Position numbers and translations under genes: made by a program. This document shows positions 24,401 through 39,400 of a stretch of 64,000 nt of DNA, piece by piece. The first letter of the stretch is position 1, and each line of letters begins with the position of its first letter. Under the pieces are notes generated by a model, which had not been told where the DNA came from, did no database searches, and saw only the letters and a program-made list of their open reading frames with translations. The DNA comes from Owenia fusiformis (taxonomy: Eukaryota; Annelida; Polychaeta; Sabellida; Oweniidae): contig CAIIXF020000008.1 of assembly GCA_903813345.2 (NCBI GenBank), positions 34,744,867 through 34,808,866 of the forward strand, written 5' to 3'.

Positions 24401-27400
24401 TGGCAAAATCTTACTAAAATCATCACTTTTTCATACTTTATTCCATTCAACAACCTCCTGATTTGAAAAATGATGACAAATTTGATCAGTTTTGACTCTG
24501 GCCTAGAGAATTGGGACTTTTGAGATATTTTTTAGCTCGAATGTAGTCATTCAGAGTGAACAAATACATCAAAAATTGACACTTAACTCACCAATTTCTG
24601 ACTGCACCCCCGATATGTACCTTCTTTCTATACTGGAAACCATAAGATGGAAAATTCAATCTTTATGATGAATAGCAACTCGTTGGCTTCCCCATTTACG
24701 ACAACAAATGACATTTAGGGGTCACTAAGGACAAAATTGTAGCCAAATATCGTCAAAATCAGTGGTTTTTGGGGTAAAAAGCGAAAACTGCTGATTCAGC
24801 AAAAACATTAAATTTGTTCATGAAAATTCCCCTTTTTGCCTCCGTCCAAAATATGTTTCACACTAATAAACTTCAATTCTGGGCGATTCTGAGTAGTTTT
24901 AAAAAATTTTGGTCACTTTCACATGTGACTAATAGGCAAAACTGCCCTAATTCACGTCACCATACTAGTCAATGGGCAAAAGGGCAAACGCCTGACTTTT
25001 TATCTCGAGTTATGGATTTATGTGGCCTCACTGGCCTATCTGAGGTTCTAAAGCTATGTCTAAGCTACATCTTGACACTAAACTCAATAGGGGCCAATCA
25101 TCTACTTTTTGAAATAATTGGTCAATTGTGACACTACCCCCTCTCTCTGCAGACACAAATTGAAATTCACAAAAATGAAGGCAAAATTAATACGCCACTT
25201 GACTCGAAATTTTCCTTCAGATAACCCAAATAAACGCATTTTCAGAAGAAATGGCATGTTGCCATTGCAAAAAGATTACAACTGTGCCTACATACTAGCT
25301 TACTGACTCGTCATGATCACAATTGTGTTGGGACTACATTTATTTTTGAATACTACTTTTTTCTATTCAGCGGAAGTGACGTATTAGGGCATTTTGGCCT
25401 AATAGCCACATGGTTGGATGATTTCTGGCTTTAAATTGCGTTTTTCCAATTTACTAGAGTTTTTCAAGTAGTTTTGTGCAGTTTAAGAATATTCTGACAG
25501 CAATTATGAAAAATATGGCTACTTCATTACCCCTGGGGTCATTTTTCCAAGAACCCAATGGTTTTCCTTTAAATTTGACTAGTTTTTCATTTACATCATG
25601 AAATCCACTGCCTGATGGTGACATTTTTCAGTATCGTGTCAAGAAATTGAGTATTTTATTGCATATTGCGATTTTTAGCCAAAATCACTGAACCGTGAAC
25701 CAGAAAATTGGACAAATTTGGCCCACTTTTTGGCAAAATCTTACTAAAATCATCACTTTTTCATACTTTATTCCATTCAACAACCTCCTGATTTGAAAAA
25801 TGATGACAAATTTGATCAGTTTTGACTCTGGCCTAGAGAATTGGGACTTTTGAGATATTTTTAGCTCGAATGTAGTCATTCAGAGTGAACAAATACATCA
25901 AAATTGACACTTAACTCACCAATTTCTGACTGCACCCCCGATATGTACCTTCTTTCTATACTGGAAACCATAAGATGGAAATTCAATCTTTATGATGAAT
26001 AGCAACTCGTTGGCTTCCCCATTTACGACAACAAATGACATTTAGGGGTCACTAAGGACAAAATTGTAGCCAAATATCGTCAAAATCAGTGGTTTTTGGG
26101 GTAAAAAGCGAAAACTGCTGATTCAGCAAAAACATTAAATTTGTTCATGAAAATTCCCCTTTTTGCCTCCGTCCAAAATATGTTTCACACTAATAAACTT
26201 CAATTCTGGGCGATTCTGAGTAGTTTTAAAAAATTTTGGTCACTTTCACATGTGACTAATAGGCAAAACTGCCCTAATTCACGTCACCATACTAGTCAAT
26301 GGGCAAAAGGGCAAACGCCTGACTTTTTATCTCGAGTTATGGATTTATGTGGCCTCACTGGCCTATCTGAGGTTCTAAAGCTATGTCTAAGCTACATCTT
26401 GACACTAAACTCAATAGGGGCCAATCATCTACTTTTTGAAATAATTGGTCAATTGTGACACTACCCCCTCTCTCTGCAGACACAAATTGAAATTCACAAA
26501 AATGAAGGCAAAATTAATACGCCACTTGACTCGAAATTTTCCTTCAGATAACCCAAATAAACGCATTTTCAGAAGAAATGGCATGTTGCCATTGCAAAAA
26601 GATTACAACTGTGCCTACATACTAGCTTACTGACTCGTCATGATCACAATTGTGTTGGGACTACATTTATTTTTGAATACTACTTTTTTCTATTCAGCGG
26701 AAGTGACGTATTAGGGCATTTTGGCCTAATAGCCACATGGTTGGATGATTTCTGGCTTTAAATTGCGTTTTTCCAATTTACTAGAGTTTTTCAAGTAGTT
26801 TTGTGCAGTTTAAGAATATTCTGACAGCAATTATGAAAAATATGGCTACTTCATTACCCCTGGGGTCATTTTTCCAAGAACCCAATGGTTTTCCTTTAAA
26901 TTTGACTAGTTTTTCATTTACATCATGAAATCCACTGCCTGATGGTGACATTTTTCAGTATCGTGTCAAGAAATTGAGTATTTTATTGCATATTGCGATT
27001 TTTAGCCAAAATCACTGAACCGTGAACCAGAAAATTGGACAAATTTGGCCCACTTTTTGGCAAAATCTTACTAAAATCATCACTTTTTCATACTTTATTC
27101 CATTCAACAACCTCCTGATTTGAAAAATGATGACAAATTTGATCAGTTTTGACTCTGGCCTAGAGAATTGGGACTTTTGAGATATTTTTAGCTCGAATGT
27201 AGTCATTCAGAGTGAACAAATACATCAAAAATTGACACTTAACTCACCAATTTCTGACTGCACCCCCGATATGTACCTTCTTTCTATACTGGAAACCATA
27301 AGATGGAAATTCAATCTTTATGATGAATAGCAACTCGTTGGCTTCCCCATTTACGACAACAAATGACATTTAGGGGTCACTAAGGACAAAATTGTAGCCA

Positions 27401-30400
27401 AATATCGTCAAAATCAGTGGTTTTTGGGGTAAAAAGCGAAAACTGCTGATTCAGCAAAAACATTAAATTTGTTCATGAAAATTCCCCTTTTTGCCTCCGT
27501 CCAAAATATGTTTCACACTAATAAACTTCAATTCTGGGCGATTCTGAGTAGTTTTAAAAAATTTTGGTCACTTTCACATGTGACTAATAGGCAAAACTGC
27601 CCTAATTCACGTCACCATACTAGTCAATGGGCAAAAGGGCAAACGCCTGACTTTTTATCTCGAGTTATGGATTTATGTGGCCTCACTGGCCTATCTGAGG
27701 TTCTAAAGCTATGTCTAAGCTACATCTTGACACTAAACTCAATAGGGGCCAATCATCTACTTTTTGAAATAATTGGTCAATTGTGACACTACCCCCTCTC
27801 TCTGCAGACACAAATTGAAATTCACAAAAATGAAGGCAAAATTAATACGCCACTTGACTCGAAATTTTCCTTCAGATAACCCAAATAAACGCATTTTCAG
27901 AAGAAATGGCATGTTGCCATTGCAAAAAGATTACAACTGTGCCTACATACTAGCTTACTGACTCGTCATGATCACAATTGTGTTGGGACTACATTTATTT
28001 TTGAATACTACTTTTTTCTATTCAGCGGAAGTGACGTATTAGGGCATTTTGGCCTAATAGCCACATGGTTGGATGATTTCTGGCTTTAAATTGCGTTTTT
28101 CCAATTTACTAGAGTTTTTCAAGTAGTTTTGTGCAGTTTAAGAATATTCTGACAGCAATTATGAAAAATATGGCTACTTCATTACCCCTGGGGTCATTTT
28201 TCCAAGAACCCAATGGTTTTCCTTTAAATTTGACTAGTTTTTCATTTACATCATGAAATCCACTGCCTGATGGTGACATTTTTCAGTATCGTGTCAAGAA
28301 ATTGAGTATTTTATTGCATATTGCGATTTTTAGCCAAAATCACTGAACCGTGAACCAGAAAATTGGACAAATTTGGCCCACTTTTTGGCAAAATCTTACT
28401 AAAATCATCACTTTTTCATACTTTATTCCATTCAACAACCTCCTGATTTGAAAAATGATGACAAATTTGATCAGTTTTGACTCTGGCCTAGAGAATTGGG
28501 ACTTTTGAGATATTTTTAGCTCGAATGTAGTCATTCAGAGTGAACAAATACATCAAAAATTGACACTTAACTCACCAATTTCTGACTGCACCCCCGATAT
28601 GTACCTTCTTTCTATACTGGAAACCATAAGATGGAAATTCAATCTTTATGATGAATAGCAACTCGTTGGCTTCCCCATTTACGACAACAAATGACATTTA
28701 GGGGTCACTAAGGACAAAATTGTAGCCAAATATCGTCAAAATCAGTGGTTTTTGGGGTAAAAAGCGAAAACTGCTGATTCAGCAAAAACATTAAATTTGT
28801 TCATGAAAATTCCCCTTTTTGCCTCCGTCCAAAATATGTTTCACACTAATAAACTTCAATTCTGGGCGATTCTGAGTAGTTTTAAAAAATTTTGGTCACT
28901 TTCACATGTGACTAATAGGCAAAACTGCCCTAATTCACGTCACCATACTAGTCAATGGGCAAAAGGGCAAACGCCTGACTTTTTATCTCGAGTTATGGAT
29001 TTATGTGGCCTCACTGGCCTATCTGAGGTTCTAAAGCTATGTCTAAGCTACATCTTGACACTAAACTCAATAGGGGCCAATCATCTACTTTTTGAAATAA
29101 TTGGTCAATTGTGACACTACCCCCTCTCTCTGCAGACACAAATTGAAATTCACAAAAATGAAGGCAAAATTAATACGCCACTTGACTCGAAATTTTCCTT
29201 CAGATAACCCAAATAAACGCATTTTCAGAAGAAATGGCATGTTGCCATTGCAAAAAGATTACAACTGTGCCTACATACTAGCTTACTGACTCGTCATGAT
29301 CACAATTGTGTTGGGACTACATTTATTTTTGAATACTACTTTTTTCTATTCAGCGGAAGTGACGTATTAGGGCATTTTGGCCTAATAGCCACATGGTTGG
29401 ATGATTTCTGGCTTTAAATTGCGTTTTTCCAATTTACTAGAGTTTTTCAAGTAGTTTTGTGCAGTTTAAGAATATTCTGACAGCAATTATGAAAAATATG
29501 GCTACTTCATTACCCCTGGGGTCATTTTTCCAAGAACCCAATGGTTTTCCTTTAAATTTGACTAGTTTTTCATTTACATCATGAAATCCACTGCCTGATG
29601 GTGACATTTTTCAGTATCGTGTCAAGAAATTGAGTATTTTATTGCATATTGCGATTTTTAGCCAAAATCACTGAACCGTGAACCAGAAAATTGGACAAAT
29701 TTGGCCCACTTTTTGGCAAAATCTTACTAAAATCATCACTTTTTCATACTTTATTCCATTCAACAACCTCCTGATTTGAAAAATGATGACAAATTTGATC
29801 AGTTTTGACTCTGGCCTAGAGAATTGGGACTTTTGAGATATTTTTAGCTCGAATGTAGTCATTCAGAGTGAACAAATACATCAAAAATTGACACTTAACT
29901 CACCAATTTCTGACTGCACCCCCGATATGTACCTTCTTTCTATACTGGAAACCATAAGATGGAAAATTCAATCTTTATGATGAATAGCAACTCGTTGGCT
30001 TCCCCATTTACGACAACAAATGACATTTAGGGGTCACTAAGGACAAAATTGTAGCCAAATATCGTCAAAATCAGTGGTTTTTGGGGTAAAAAGCGAAAAC
30101 TGCTGATTCAGCAAAAACATTAAATTTGTTCATGAAAATTCCCCTTTTTGCCTCCGTCCAAAATATGTTTCACACTAATAAACTTCAATTCTGGGCGATT
30201 CTGAGTAGTTTTAAAAAATTTTGGTCACTTTCACATGTGACTAATAGGCAAAACTGCCCTAATTCACGTCACCATACTAGTCAATGGGCAAAAGGGCAAA
30301 CGCCTGACTTTTTATCTCGAGTTATGGATTTATGTGGCCTCACTGGCCTATCTGAGGTTCTAAAGCTATGTCTAAGCTACATCTTGACACTAAACTCAAT

Positions 30401-33400
30401 AGGGGCCAATCATCTACTTTTTGAAATAATTGGTCAATTGTGACACTACCCCCTCTCTCTGCAGACACAAATTGAAATTCACAAAAATGAAGGCAAAATT
30501 AATACGCCACTTGACTCGAAATTTTCCTTCAGATAACCCAAATAAACGCATTTTCAGAAGAAATGGCATGTTGCCATTGCAAAAAGATTACAACTGTGCC
30601 TACATACTAGCTTACTGACTCGTCATGATCACAATTGTGTTGGGACTACATTTATTTTTGAATACTACTTTTTTCTATTCAGCGGAAGTGACGTATTAGG
30701 GCATTTTGGCCTAATAGCCACATGGTTGGATGATTTCTGGCTTTAAATTGCGTTTTTCCAATTTACTAGAGTTTTTCAAGTAGTTTTGTGCAGTTTAAGA
30801 ATATTCTGACAGCAATTATGAAAAATATGGCTACTTCATTACCCCTGGGGTCATTTTTCCAAGAACCCAATGGTTTTCCTTTAAATTTGACTAGTTTTTC
30901 ATTTACATCATGAAATCCACTGCCTGATGGTGACATTTTTCAGTATCGTGTCAAGAAATTGAGTATTTTATTGCATATTGCGATTTTTAGCCAAAATCAC
31001 TGAACCGTGAACCAGAAAATTGGACAAATTTGGCCCACTTTTTGGCAAAATCTTACTAAAATCATCACTTTTTCATACTTTATTCCATTCAACAACCTCC
31101 TGATTTGAAAAATGATGACAAATTTGATCAGTTTTGACTCTGGCCTAGAGAATTGGGACTTTTGAGATATTTTTAGCTCGAATGTAGTCATTCAGAGTGA
31201 ACAAATACATCAAAAATTGACACTTAACTCACCAATTTCTGACTGCACCCCCGATATGTACCTTCTTTCTATACTGGAAACCATAAGATGGGAAATTCAA
31301 TCTTTATGATGAATAGCAACTCGTTGGCTTCCCCATTTACGACAACAAATGACATTTAGGGGTCACTAAGGACAAAATTGTAGCCAAATATCGTCAAAAT
31401 CAGTGGTTTTTGGGGTAAAAAGCGAAAACTGCTGATTCAGCAAAAACATTAAATTTGTTCATGAAAATTCCCCTTTTTGCCTCCGTCCAAAATATGTTTC
31501 ACACTAATAAACTTCAATTCTGGGCGATTCTGAGTAGTTTTAAAAAATTTTGGTCACTTTCACATGTGACTAATAGGCAAAACTGCCCTAATTCACGTCA
31601 CCATACTAGTCAATGGGCAAAAGGGCAAACGCCTGACTTTTTATCTCGAGTTATGGATTTATGTGGCCTCACTGGCCTATCTGAGGTTCTAAAGCTATGT
31701 CTAAGCTACATCTTGACACTAAACTCAATAGGGGCCAATCATCTACTTTTTGAAATAATTGGTCAATTGTGACACTACCCCCTCTCTCTGCAGACACAAA
31801 TTGAAATTCACAAAAATGAAGGCAAAATTAATACGCCACTTGACTCGAAATTTTCCTTCAGATAACCCAAATAAACGCATTTTCAGAAGAAATGGCATGT
31901 TGCCATTGCAAAAAGATTACAACTGTGCCTACATACTAGCTTACTGACTCGTCATGATCACAATTGTGTTGGGACTACATTTATTTTTGAATACTACTTT
32001 TTTCTATTCAGCGGAAGTGACGTATTAGGGCATTTTGGCCTAATAGCCACATGGTTGGATGATTTCTGGCTTTAAATTGCGTTTTTCCAATTTACTAGAG
32101 TTTTTCAAGTAGTTTTGTGCAGTTTAAGAATATTCTGACAGCAATTATGAAAAATATGGCTACTTCATTACCCCTGGGGTCATTTTTCCAAGAACCCAAT
32201 GGTTTTCCTTTAAATTTGACTAGTTTTTCATTTACATCATGAAATCCACTGCCTGATGGTGACATTTTTCAGTATCGTGTCAAGAAATTGAGTATTTTAT
32301 TGCATATTGCGATTTTTAGCCAAAATCACTGAACCGTGAACCAGAAAATTGGACAAATTTGGCCCACTTTTTGGCAAAATCTTACTAAAATCATCACTTT
32401 TTCATACTTTATTCCATTCAACAACCTCCTGATTTGAAAAATGATGACAAATTTGATCAGTTTTGACTCTGGCCTAGAGAATTGGGACTTTTGAGATATT
32501 TTTAGCTCGAATGTAGTCATTCAGAGTGAACAAATACATCAAAAATTGACACTTAACTCACCAATTTCTGACTGCACCCCCGATATGTACCTTCTTTCTA
32601 TACTGGAAACCATAAGATGGGAAATTCAATCTTTATGATGAATAGCAACTCGTTGGCTTCCCCATTTACGACAACAAATGACATTTAGGGGTCACTAAGG
32701 ACAAAATTGTAGCCAAATATCGTCAAAATCAGTGGTTTTTGGGGTAAAAAGCGAAAACTGCTGATTCAGCAAAAACATTAAATTTGTTCATGAAAATTCC
32801 CCTTTTTGCCTCCGTCCAAAATATGTTTCACACTAATAAACTTCAATTCTGGGCGATTCTGAGTAGTTTTAAAAAATTTTGGTCACTTTCACATGTGACT
32901 AATAGGCAAAACTGCCCTAATTCACGTCACCATACTAGTCAATGGGCAAAAGGGCAAACGCCTGACTTTTTATCTCGAGTTATGGATTTATGTGGCCTCA
33001 CTGGCCTATCTGAGGTTCTAAAGCTATGTCTAAGCTACATCTTGACACTAAACTCAATAGGGGCCAATCATCTACTTTTTGAAATAATTGGTCAATTGTG
33101 ACACTACCCCCTCTCTCTGCAGACACAAATTGAAATTCACAAAAATGAAGGCAAAATTAATACGCCACTTGACTCGAAATTTTCCTTCAGATAACCCAAA
33201 TAAACGCATTTTCAGAAGAAATGGCATGTTGCCATTGCAAAAAGATTACAACTGTGCCTACATACTAGCTTACTGACTCGTCATGATCACAATTGTGTTG
33301 GGACTACATTTATTTTTGAATACTACTTTTTTCTATTCAGCGGAAGTGACGTATTAGGGCATTTTGGCCTAATAGCCACATGGTTGGATGATTTCTGGCT

Positions 33401-36400
33401 TTAAATTGCGTTTTTCCAATTTACTAGAGTTTTTCAAGTAGTTTTGTGCAGTTTAAGAATATTCTGACAGCAATTATGAAAAATATGGCTACTTCATTAC
33501 CCCTGGGGTCATTTTTCCAAGAACCCAATGGTTTTCCTTTAAATTTGACTAGTTTTTCATTTACATCATGAAATCCACTGCCTGATGGTGACATTTTTCA
33601 GTATCGTGTCAAGAAATTGAGTATTTTATTGCATATTGCGATTTTTAGCCAAAATCACTGAACCGTGAACCAGAAAATTGGACAAATTTGGCCCACTTTT
33701 TGGCAAAATCTTACTAAAATCATCACTTTTTCATACTTTATTCCATTCAACAACCTCCTGATTTGAAAAATGATGACAAATTTGATCAGTTTTGACTCTG
33801 GCCTAGAGAATTGGGACTTTTGAGATATTTTTAGCTCGAATGTAGTCATTCAGAGTGAACAAATACATCAAAAATTGACACTTAACTCACCAATTTCTGA
33901 CTGCACCCCCGATATGTACCTTCTTTCTATACTGGAAACCATAAGATGGAAAATTCAATCTTTATGATGAATAGCAACTCGTTGGCTTCCCCATTTACGA
34001 CAACAAATGACATTTAGGGGTCACTAAGGACAAAATTGTAGCCAAATATCGTCAAAATCAGTGGTTTTTGGGGTAAAAAGCGAAAACTGCTGATTCAGCA
34101 AAAACATTAAATTTGTTCATGAAAATTCCCCTTTTTGCCTCCGTCCAAAATATGTTTCACACTAATAAACTTCAATTCTGGGCGATTCTGAGTAGTTTTA
34201 AAAAATTTTGGTCACTTTCACATGTGACTAATAGGCAAAACTGCCCTAATTCACGTCACCATACTAGTCAATGGGCAAAAGGGCAAACGCCTGACTTTTT
34301 ATCTCGAGTTATGGATTTATGTGGCCTCACTGGCCTATCTGAGGTTCTAAAGCTATGTCTAAGCTACATCTTGACACTAAACTCGATAGGGGCCAATCAT
34401 CTACTTTTTGAAATAATTGGTCAATTGTGACACTACCCCCTCTCTCTGCAGACACAAATTGAAATTCACAAAAATGAAGGCAAAATTAATACGCCACTTG
34501 ACTCGAAATTTTCCTTCAGATAACCCAAATAAACGCATTTTCAGAAGAAATGGCATGTTGCCATTGCAAAAAGATTACAACTGTGCCTACATACTAGCTT
34601 ACTGACTCGTCATGATCACAATTGTGTTGGGACTACATTTATTTTTGAATACTACTTTTTTCTATTCAGCGGAAGTGACGTATTAGGGCATTTTGGCCTA
34701 ATAGCCACATGGTTGGATGATTTCTGGCTTTAAATTGCGTTTTTCCAATTTACTAGAGTTTTTCAAGTAGTTTTGTGCAGTTTAAGAATATTCTGACAGC
34801 AATTATGAAAAATATGGCTACTTCATTACCCCTGGGGTCATTTTTCCAAGAACCCAATGGTTTTCCTTTAAATTTGACTAGTTTTTCATTTACATCATGA
34901 AATCCACTGCCTGATGGTGACATTTTTCAGTATCGTGTCAAGAAATTGAGTATTTTATTGCATATTGCGATTTTTAGCCAAAATCACTGAACCGTGAACC
35001 AGAAAATTGGACAAATTTGGCCCACTTTTTGGCAAAATCTTACTAAAATCATCACTTTTTCATACTTTATTCCATTCAACAACCTCCTGATTTGAAAAAT
35101 GATGACAAATTTGATCAGTTTTGACTCTGGCCTAGAGAATTGGGACTTTTGAGATATTTTTAGCTCGAATGTAGTCATTCAGAGTGAACAAATACATCAA
35201 AAATTGACACTTAACTCACCAATTTCTGACTGCACCCCCGATATGTACCTTCTTTCTATACTGGAAACCATAAGATGGAAATTCAATCTTTATGATGAAT
35301 AGCAACTCGTTGGCTTCCCCATTTACGACAACAAATGACATTTAGGGGTCACTAAGGACAAAATTGTAGCCAAATATCGTCAAAATCAGTGGTTTTTGGG
35401 GTAAAAAGCGAAAACTGCTGATTCAGCAAAAACATTAAATTTGTTCATGAAAATTCCCCTTTTTGCCTCCGTCCAAAATATGTTTCACACTAATAAACTT
35501 CAATTCTGGGCGATTCTGAGTAGTTTTAAAAAATTTTGGTCACTTTCACATGTGACTAATAGGCAAAACTGCCCTAATTCACGTCACCATACTAGTCAAT
35601 GGGCAAAAGGGCAAACGCCTGACTTTTTATCTCGAGTTATGGATTTATGTGGCCTCACTGGCCTATCTGAGGTTCTAAAGCTATGTCTAAGCTACATCTT
35701 GACACTAAACTCAATAGGGGCCAATCATCTACTTTTTGAAATAATTGGTCAATTGTGACACTACCCCCTCTCTCTGCAGACACAAATTGAAATTCACAAA
35801 AATGAAGGCAAAATTAATACGCCACTTGACTCGAAATTTTCCTTCAGATAACCCAAATAAACGCATTTTCAGAAGAAATGGCATGTTGCCATTGCAAAAA
35901 GATTACAACTGTGCCTACATACTAGCTTACTGACTCGTCATGATCACAATTGTGTTGGGACTACATTTATTTTTGAATACTACTTTTTTCTATTCAGCGG
36001 AAGTGACGTATTAGGGCATTTTGGCCTAATAGCCACATGGTTGGATGATTTCTGGCTTTAAATTGCGTTTTTCCAATTTACTAGAGTTTTTCAAGTAGTT
36101 TTGTGCAGTTTAAGAATATTCTGACAGCAATTATGAAAAATATGGCTACTTCATTACCCCTGGGGTCATTTTTCCAAGAACCCAATGGTTTTCCTTTAAA
36201 TTTGACTAGTTTTTCATTTACATCATGAAATCCACTGCCTGATGGTGACATTTTTCAGTATCGTGTCAAGAAATTGAGTATTTTATTGCATATTGCGATT
36301 TTTAGCCAAAATCACTGAACCGTGAACCAGAAAATTGGACAAATTTGACCCACTTTTTGGCAAAATCTTACTAAAATCATCACTTTTTCATACTTTATTC

Positions 36401-39400
36401 CATTCAACAACCTCCTGATTTGAAAAATGATGACAAATTTGATCAGTTTTGACTCTGGCCTAGAGAATTGGGACTTTTGAGATATTTTTAGCTCGAATGT
36501 AGTCATTCAGAGTGAACAAATACATCAAAAATGACACTTAACTCACCAATTTCTGACTGCACCCCCGATATGTACCTTCTTTCTATACTGGAAACCATAA
36601 GATGGAAATTCAATCTTTATGATGAATAGCAACTCGTTGGCTTCCCCATTTACGACAACAAATGACATTTAGGGGTCACTAAGGACAAAATTGTAGCCAA
36701 ATATCGTCAAAATCAGTGGTTTTTGGGGTAAAAAGCGAAAACTGCTGATTCAGCAAAAACATTAAATTTGTTCATGAAAATTCCCCTTTTTGCCTCCGTC
36801 CAAAATATGTTTCACACTAATAAACTCAATTCTGGGCGATTCTGAGTAGTTTTAAAAAATTTTGGTCACTTTCACATGTGACTAATAGGCAAAACTGCCC
36901 TAATTCACGTCACCATACTAGTCAATGGGCAAAAGGGCAAACGCCTGACTTTTTATCTCGAGTTATGGATTTATGTGGCCTCACTGGCCTATCTGAGGTT
37001 CTAAAGCTATGTCTAAGCTACATCTTGACACTAAACTCGATAGGGGCCAATCATCTACTTTTTGAAATAATTGGTCAATTGTGACACTACCCCCTCTCTC
37101 TGCAGACACAAATTGAAATTCACAAAAATGAAGGCAAAATTAATACGCCACTTGACTCGAAATTTTCCTTCAGATAACCCAAATAAACGCATTTTCAGAA
37201 GAAATGGCATGTTGCCATTGCAAAAAGATTACAACTGTGCCTACATACTAGCTTACTGACTCGTCATGATCACAATTGTGTTGGGACTACATTTATTTTT
37301 GAATACTACTTTTTTCTATTCAGCGGAAGTGACGTATTAGGGCATTTTGGCCTAATAGCCACATGGTTGGATGATTTCTGGCTTTAAATTGCGTTTTTCC
37401 AATTTACTAGAGTTTTTCAAGTAGTTTTGTGCAGTTTAAGAATATTCTGACAGCAATTATGAAAAATATGGCTACTTCATTACCCCTGGGGTCATTTTTC
37501 CAAGAACCCAATGGTTTTCCTTTAAATTTGACTAGTTTTTCATTTACATCATGAAATCCACTGCCTGATGGTGACATTTTTCAGTATCGTGTCAAGAAAT
37601 TGAGTATTTTATTGCATATTGCAATTTTTAGCCAAAATCACTGAACCGTGAACCAGAAAATTGGACAAATTTGGCCCACTTTTTGGCAAAATCTTACTAA
37701 AATCATCACTTTTTCATACTTTATTCCATTCAACAACCTCCTGATTTGAAAAATGATGACAAATTTGATCAGTTTTGACTCTGGCCTAGAGAATTGGGAC
37801 TTTTGAGATATTTTTAGCTCGAATGTAGTCATTCAGAGTGAACAAATACATCAAAAATTGACACTTAACTCACCAATTTCTGACTGCACCCCCGATATGT
37901 ACCTTCTTTCTATACTGGAAACCATAAGATGGAAATTTCAATCTTTATGATGAATAGCAACTCGTTGGCTTCCCCATTTACGACAACAAATGACATTTAG
38001 GGGTCACTAAGGACAAAATTGTAGCCAAATATCGTCAAAATCAGTGGTTTTTGGGGTAAAAAGCGAAAACTGCTGATTCAGCAAAAACATTAAATTTGTT
38101 CATGAAAATTCCCCTTTTTGCCTCCGTCCAAAATATGTTTCACACTAATAAACTTCAATTCTGGGCGATTCTGAGTAGTTTTAAAAAATTTTGGTCACTT
38201 TCACATGTGACTAATAGGCAAAACTGCCCTAATTCACGTCACCATACTAGTCAATGGGCAAAAGGGCAAACGCCTGACTTTTTATCTCGAGTTATGGATT
38301 TATGTGGCCTCACTGGCCTATCTGAGGTTCTAAAGCTATGTCTAAGCTACATCTTGACACTAAACTCAATAGGGGCCAATCATCTACTTTTTGAAATAAT
38401 TGGTCAATTGTGACACTACCCCCTCTCTCTGCAGACACAAATTGAAATTCACAAAAATGAAGGCAAAATTAATACGCCACTTGACTCGAAATTTTCCTTC
38501 AGATAACCCAAATAAACGCATTTTCAGAAGAAATGGCATGTTGCCATTGCAAAAAGATTACAACTGTGCCTACATACTAGCTTACTGACTCGTCATGATC
38601 ACAATTGTGTTGGGACTACATTTATTTTTGAATACTACTTTTTTCTATTCAGCGGAAGTGACGTATTAGGGCATTTTGGCCTAATAGCCACATGGTTGGA
38701 TGATTTCTGGCTTTAAATTGCGTTTTTCCAATTTACTAGAGTTTTTCAAGTAGTTTTGTGCAGTTTAAGAATATTCTGACAGCAATTATGAAAAATATGG
38801 CTACTTCATTACCCCTGGGGTCATTTTTCCAAGAACCCAATGGTTTTCCTTTAAATTTGACTAGTTTTTCATTTACATCATGAAATCCACTGCCTGATGG
38901 TGACATTTTTCAGTATCGTGTCAAGAAATTGAGTATTTTATTGCATATTGCGATTTTTAGCCAAAATCACTGAACCGTGAACCAGAAAATTGGACAAATT
39001 TGGCCCACTTTTTGGCAAAATCTTACTAAAATCATCACTTTTTCATACTTTATTCCATTCAACAACCTCCTGATTTGAAAAATGATGACAAATTTGATCA
39101 GTTTTGACTCTGGCCTAGAGAATTGGGACTTTTGAGATATTTTTAGCTCGAATGTAGTCATTCAGAGTGAACAAATACATCAAAAATTGACACTTAACTC
39201 ACCAATTTCTGACTGCACCCCCGATATGTACCTTCTTTCTATACTGGAAACCATAAGATGGAAAATTCAATCTTTATGATGAATAGCAACTCGTTGGCTT
39301 CCCCATTTACGACAACAAATGACATTTAGGGGTCACTAAGGACAAAATTGTAGCCAAATATCGTCAAAATCAGTGGTTTTTGGGGTAAAAAGCGAAAACT

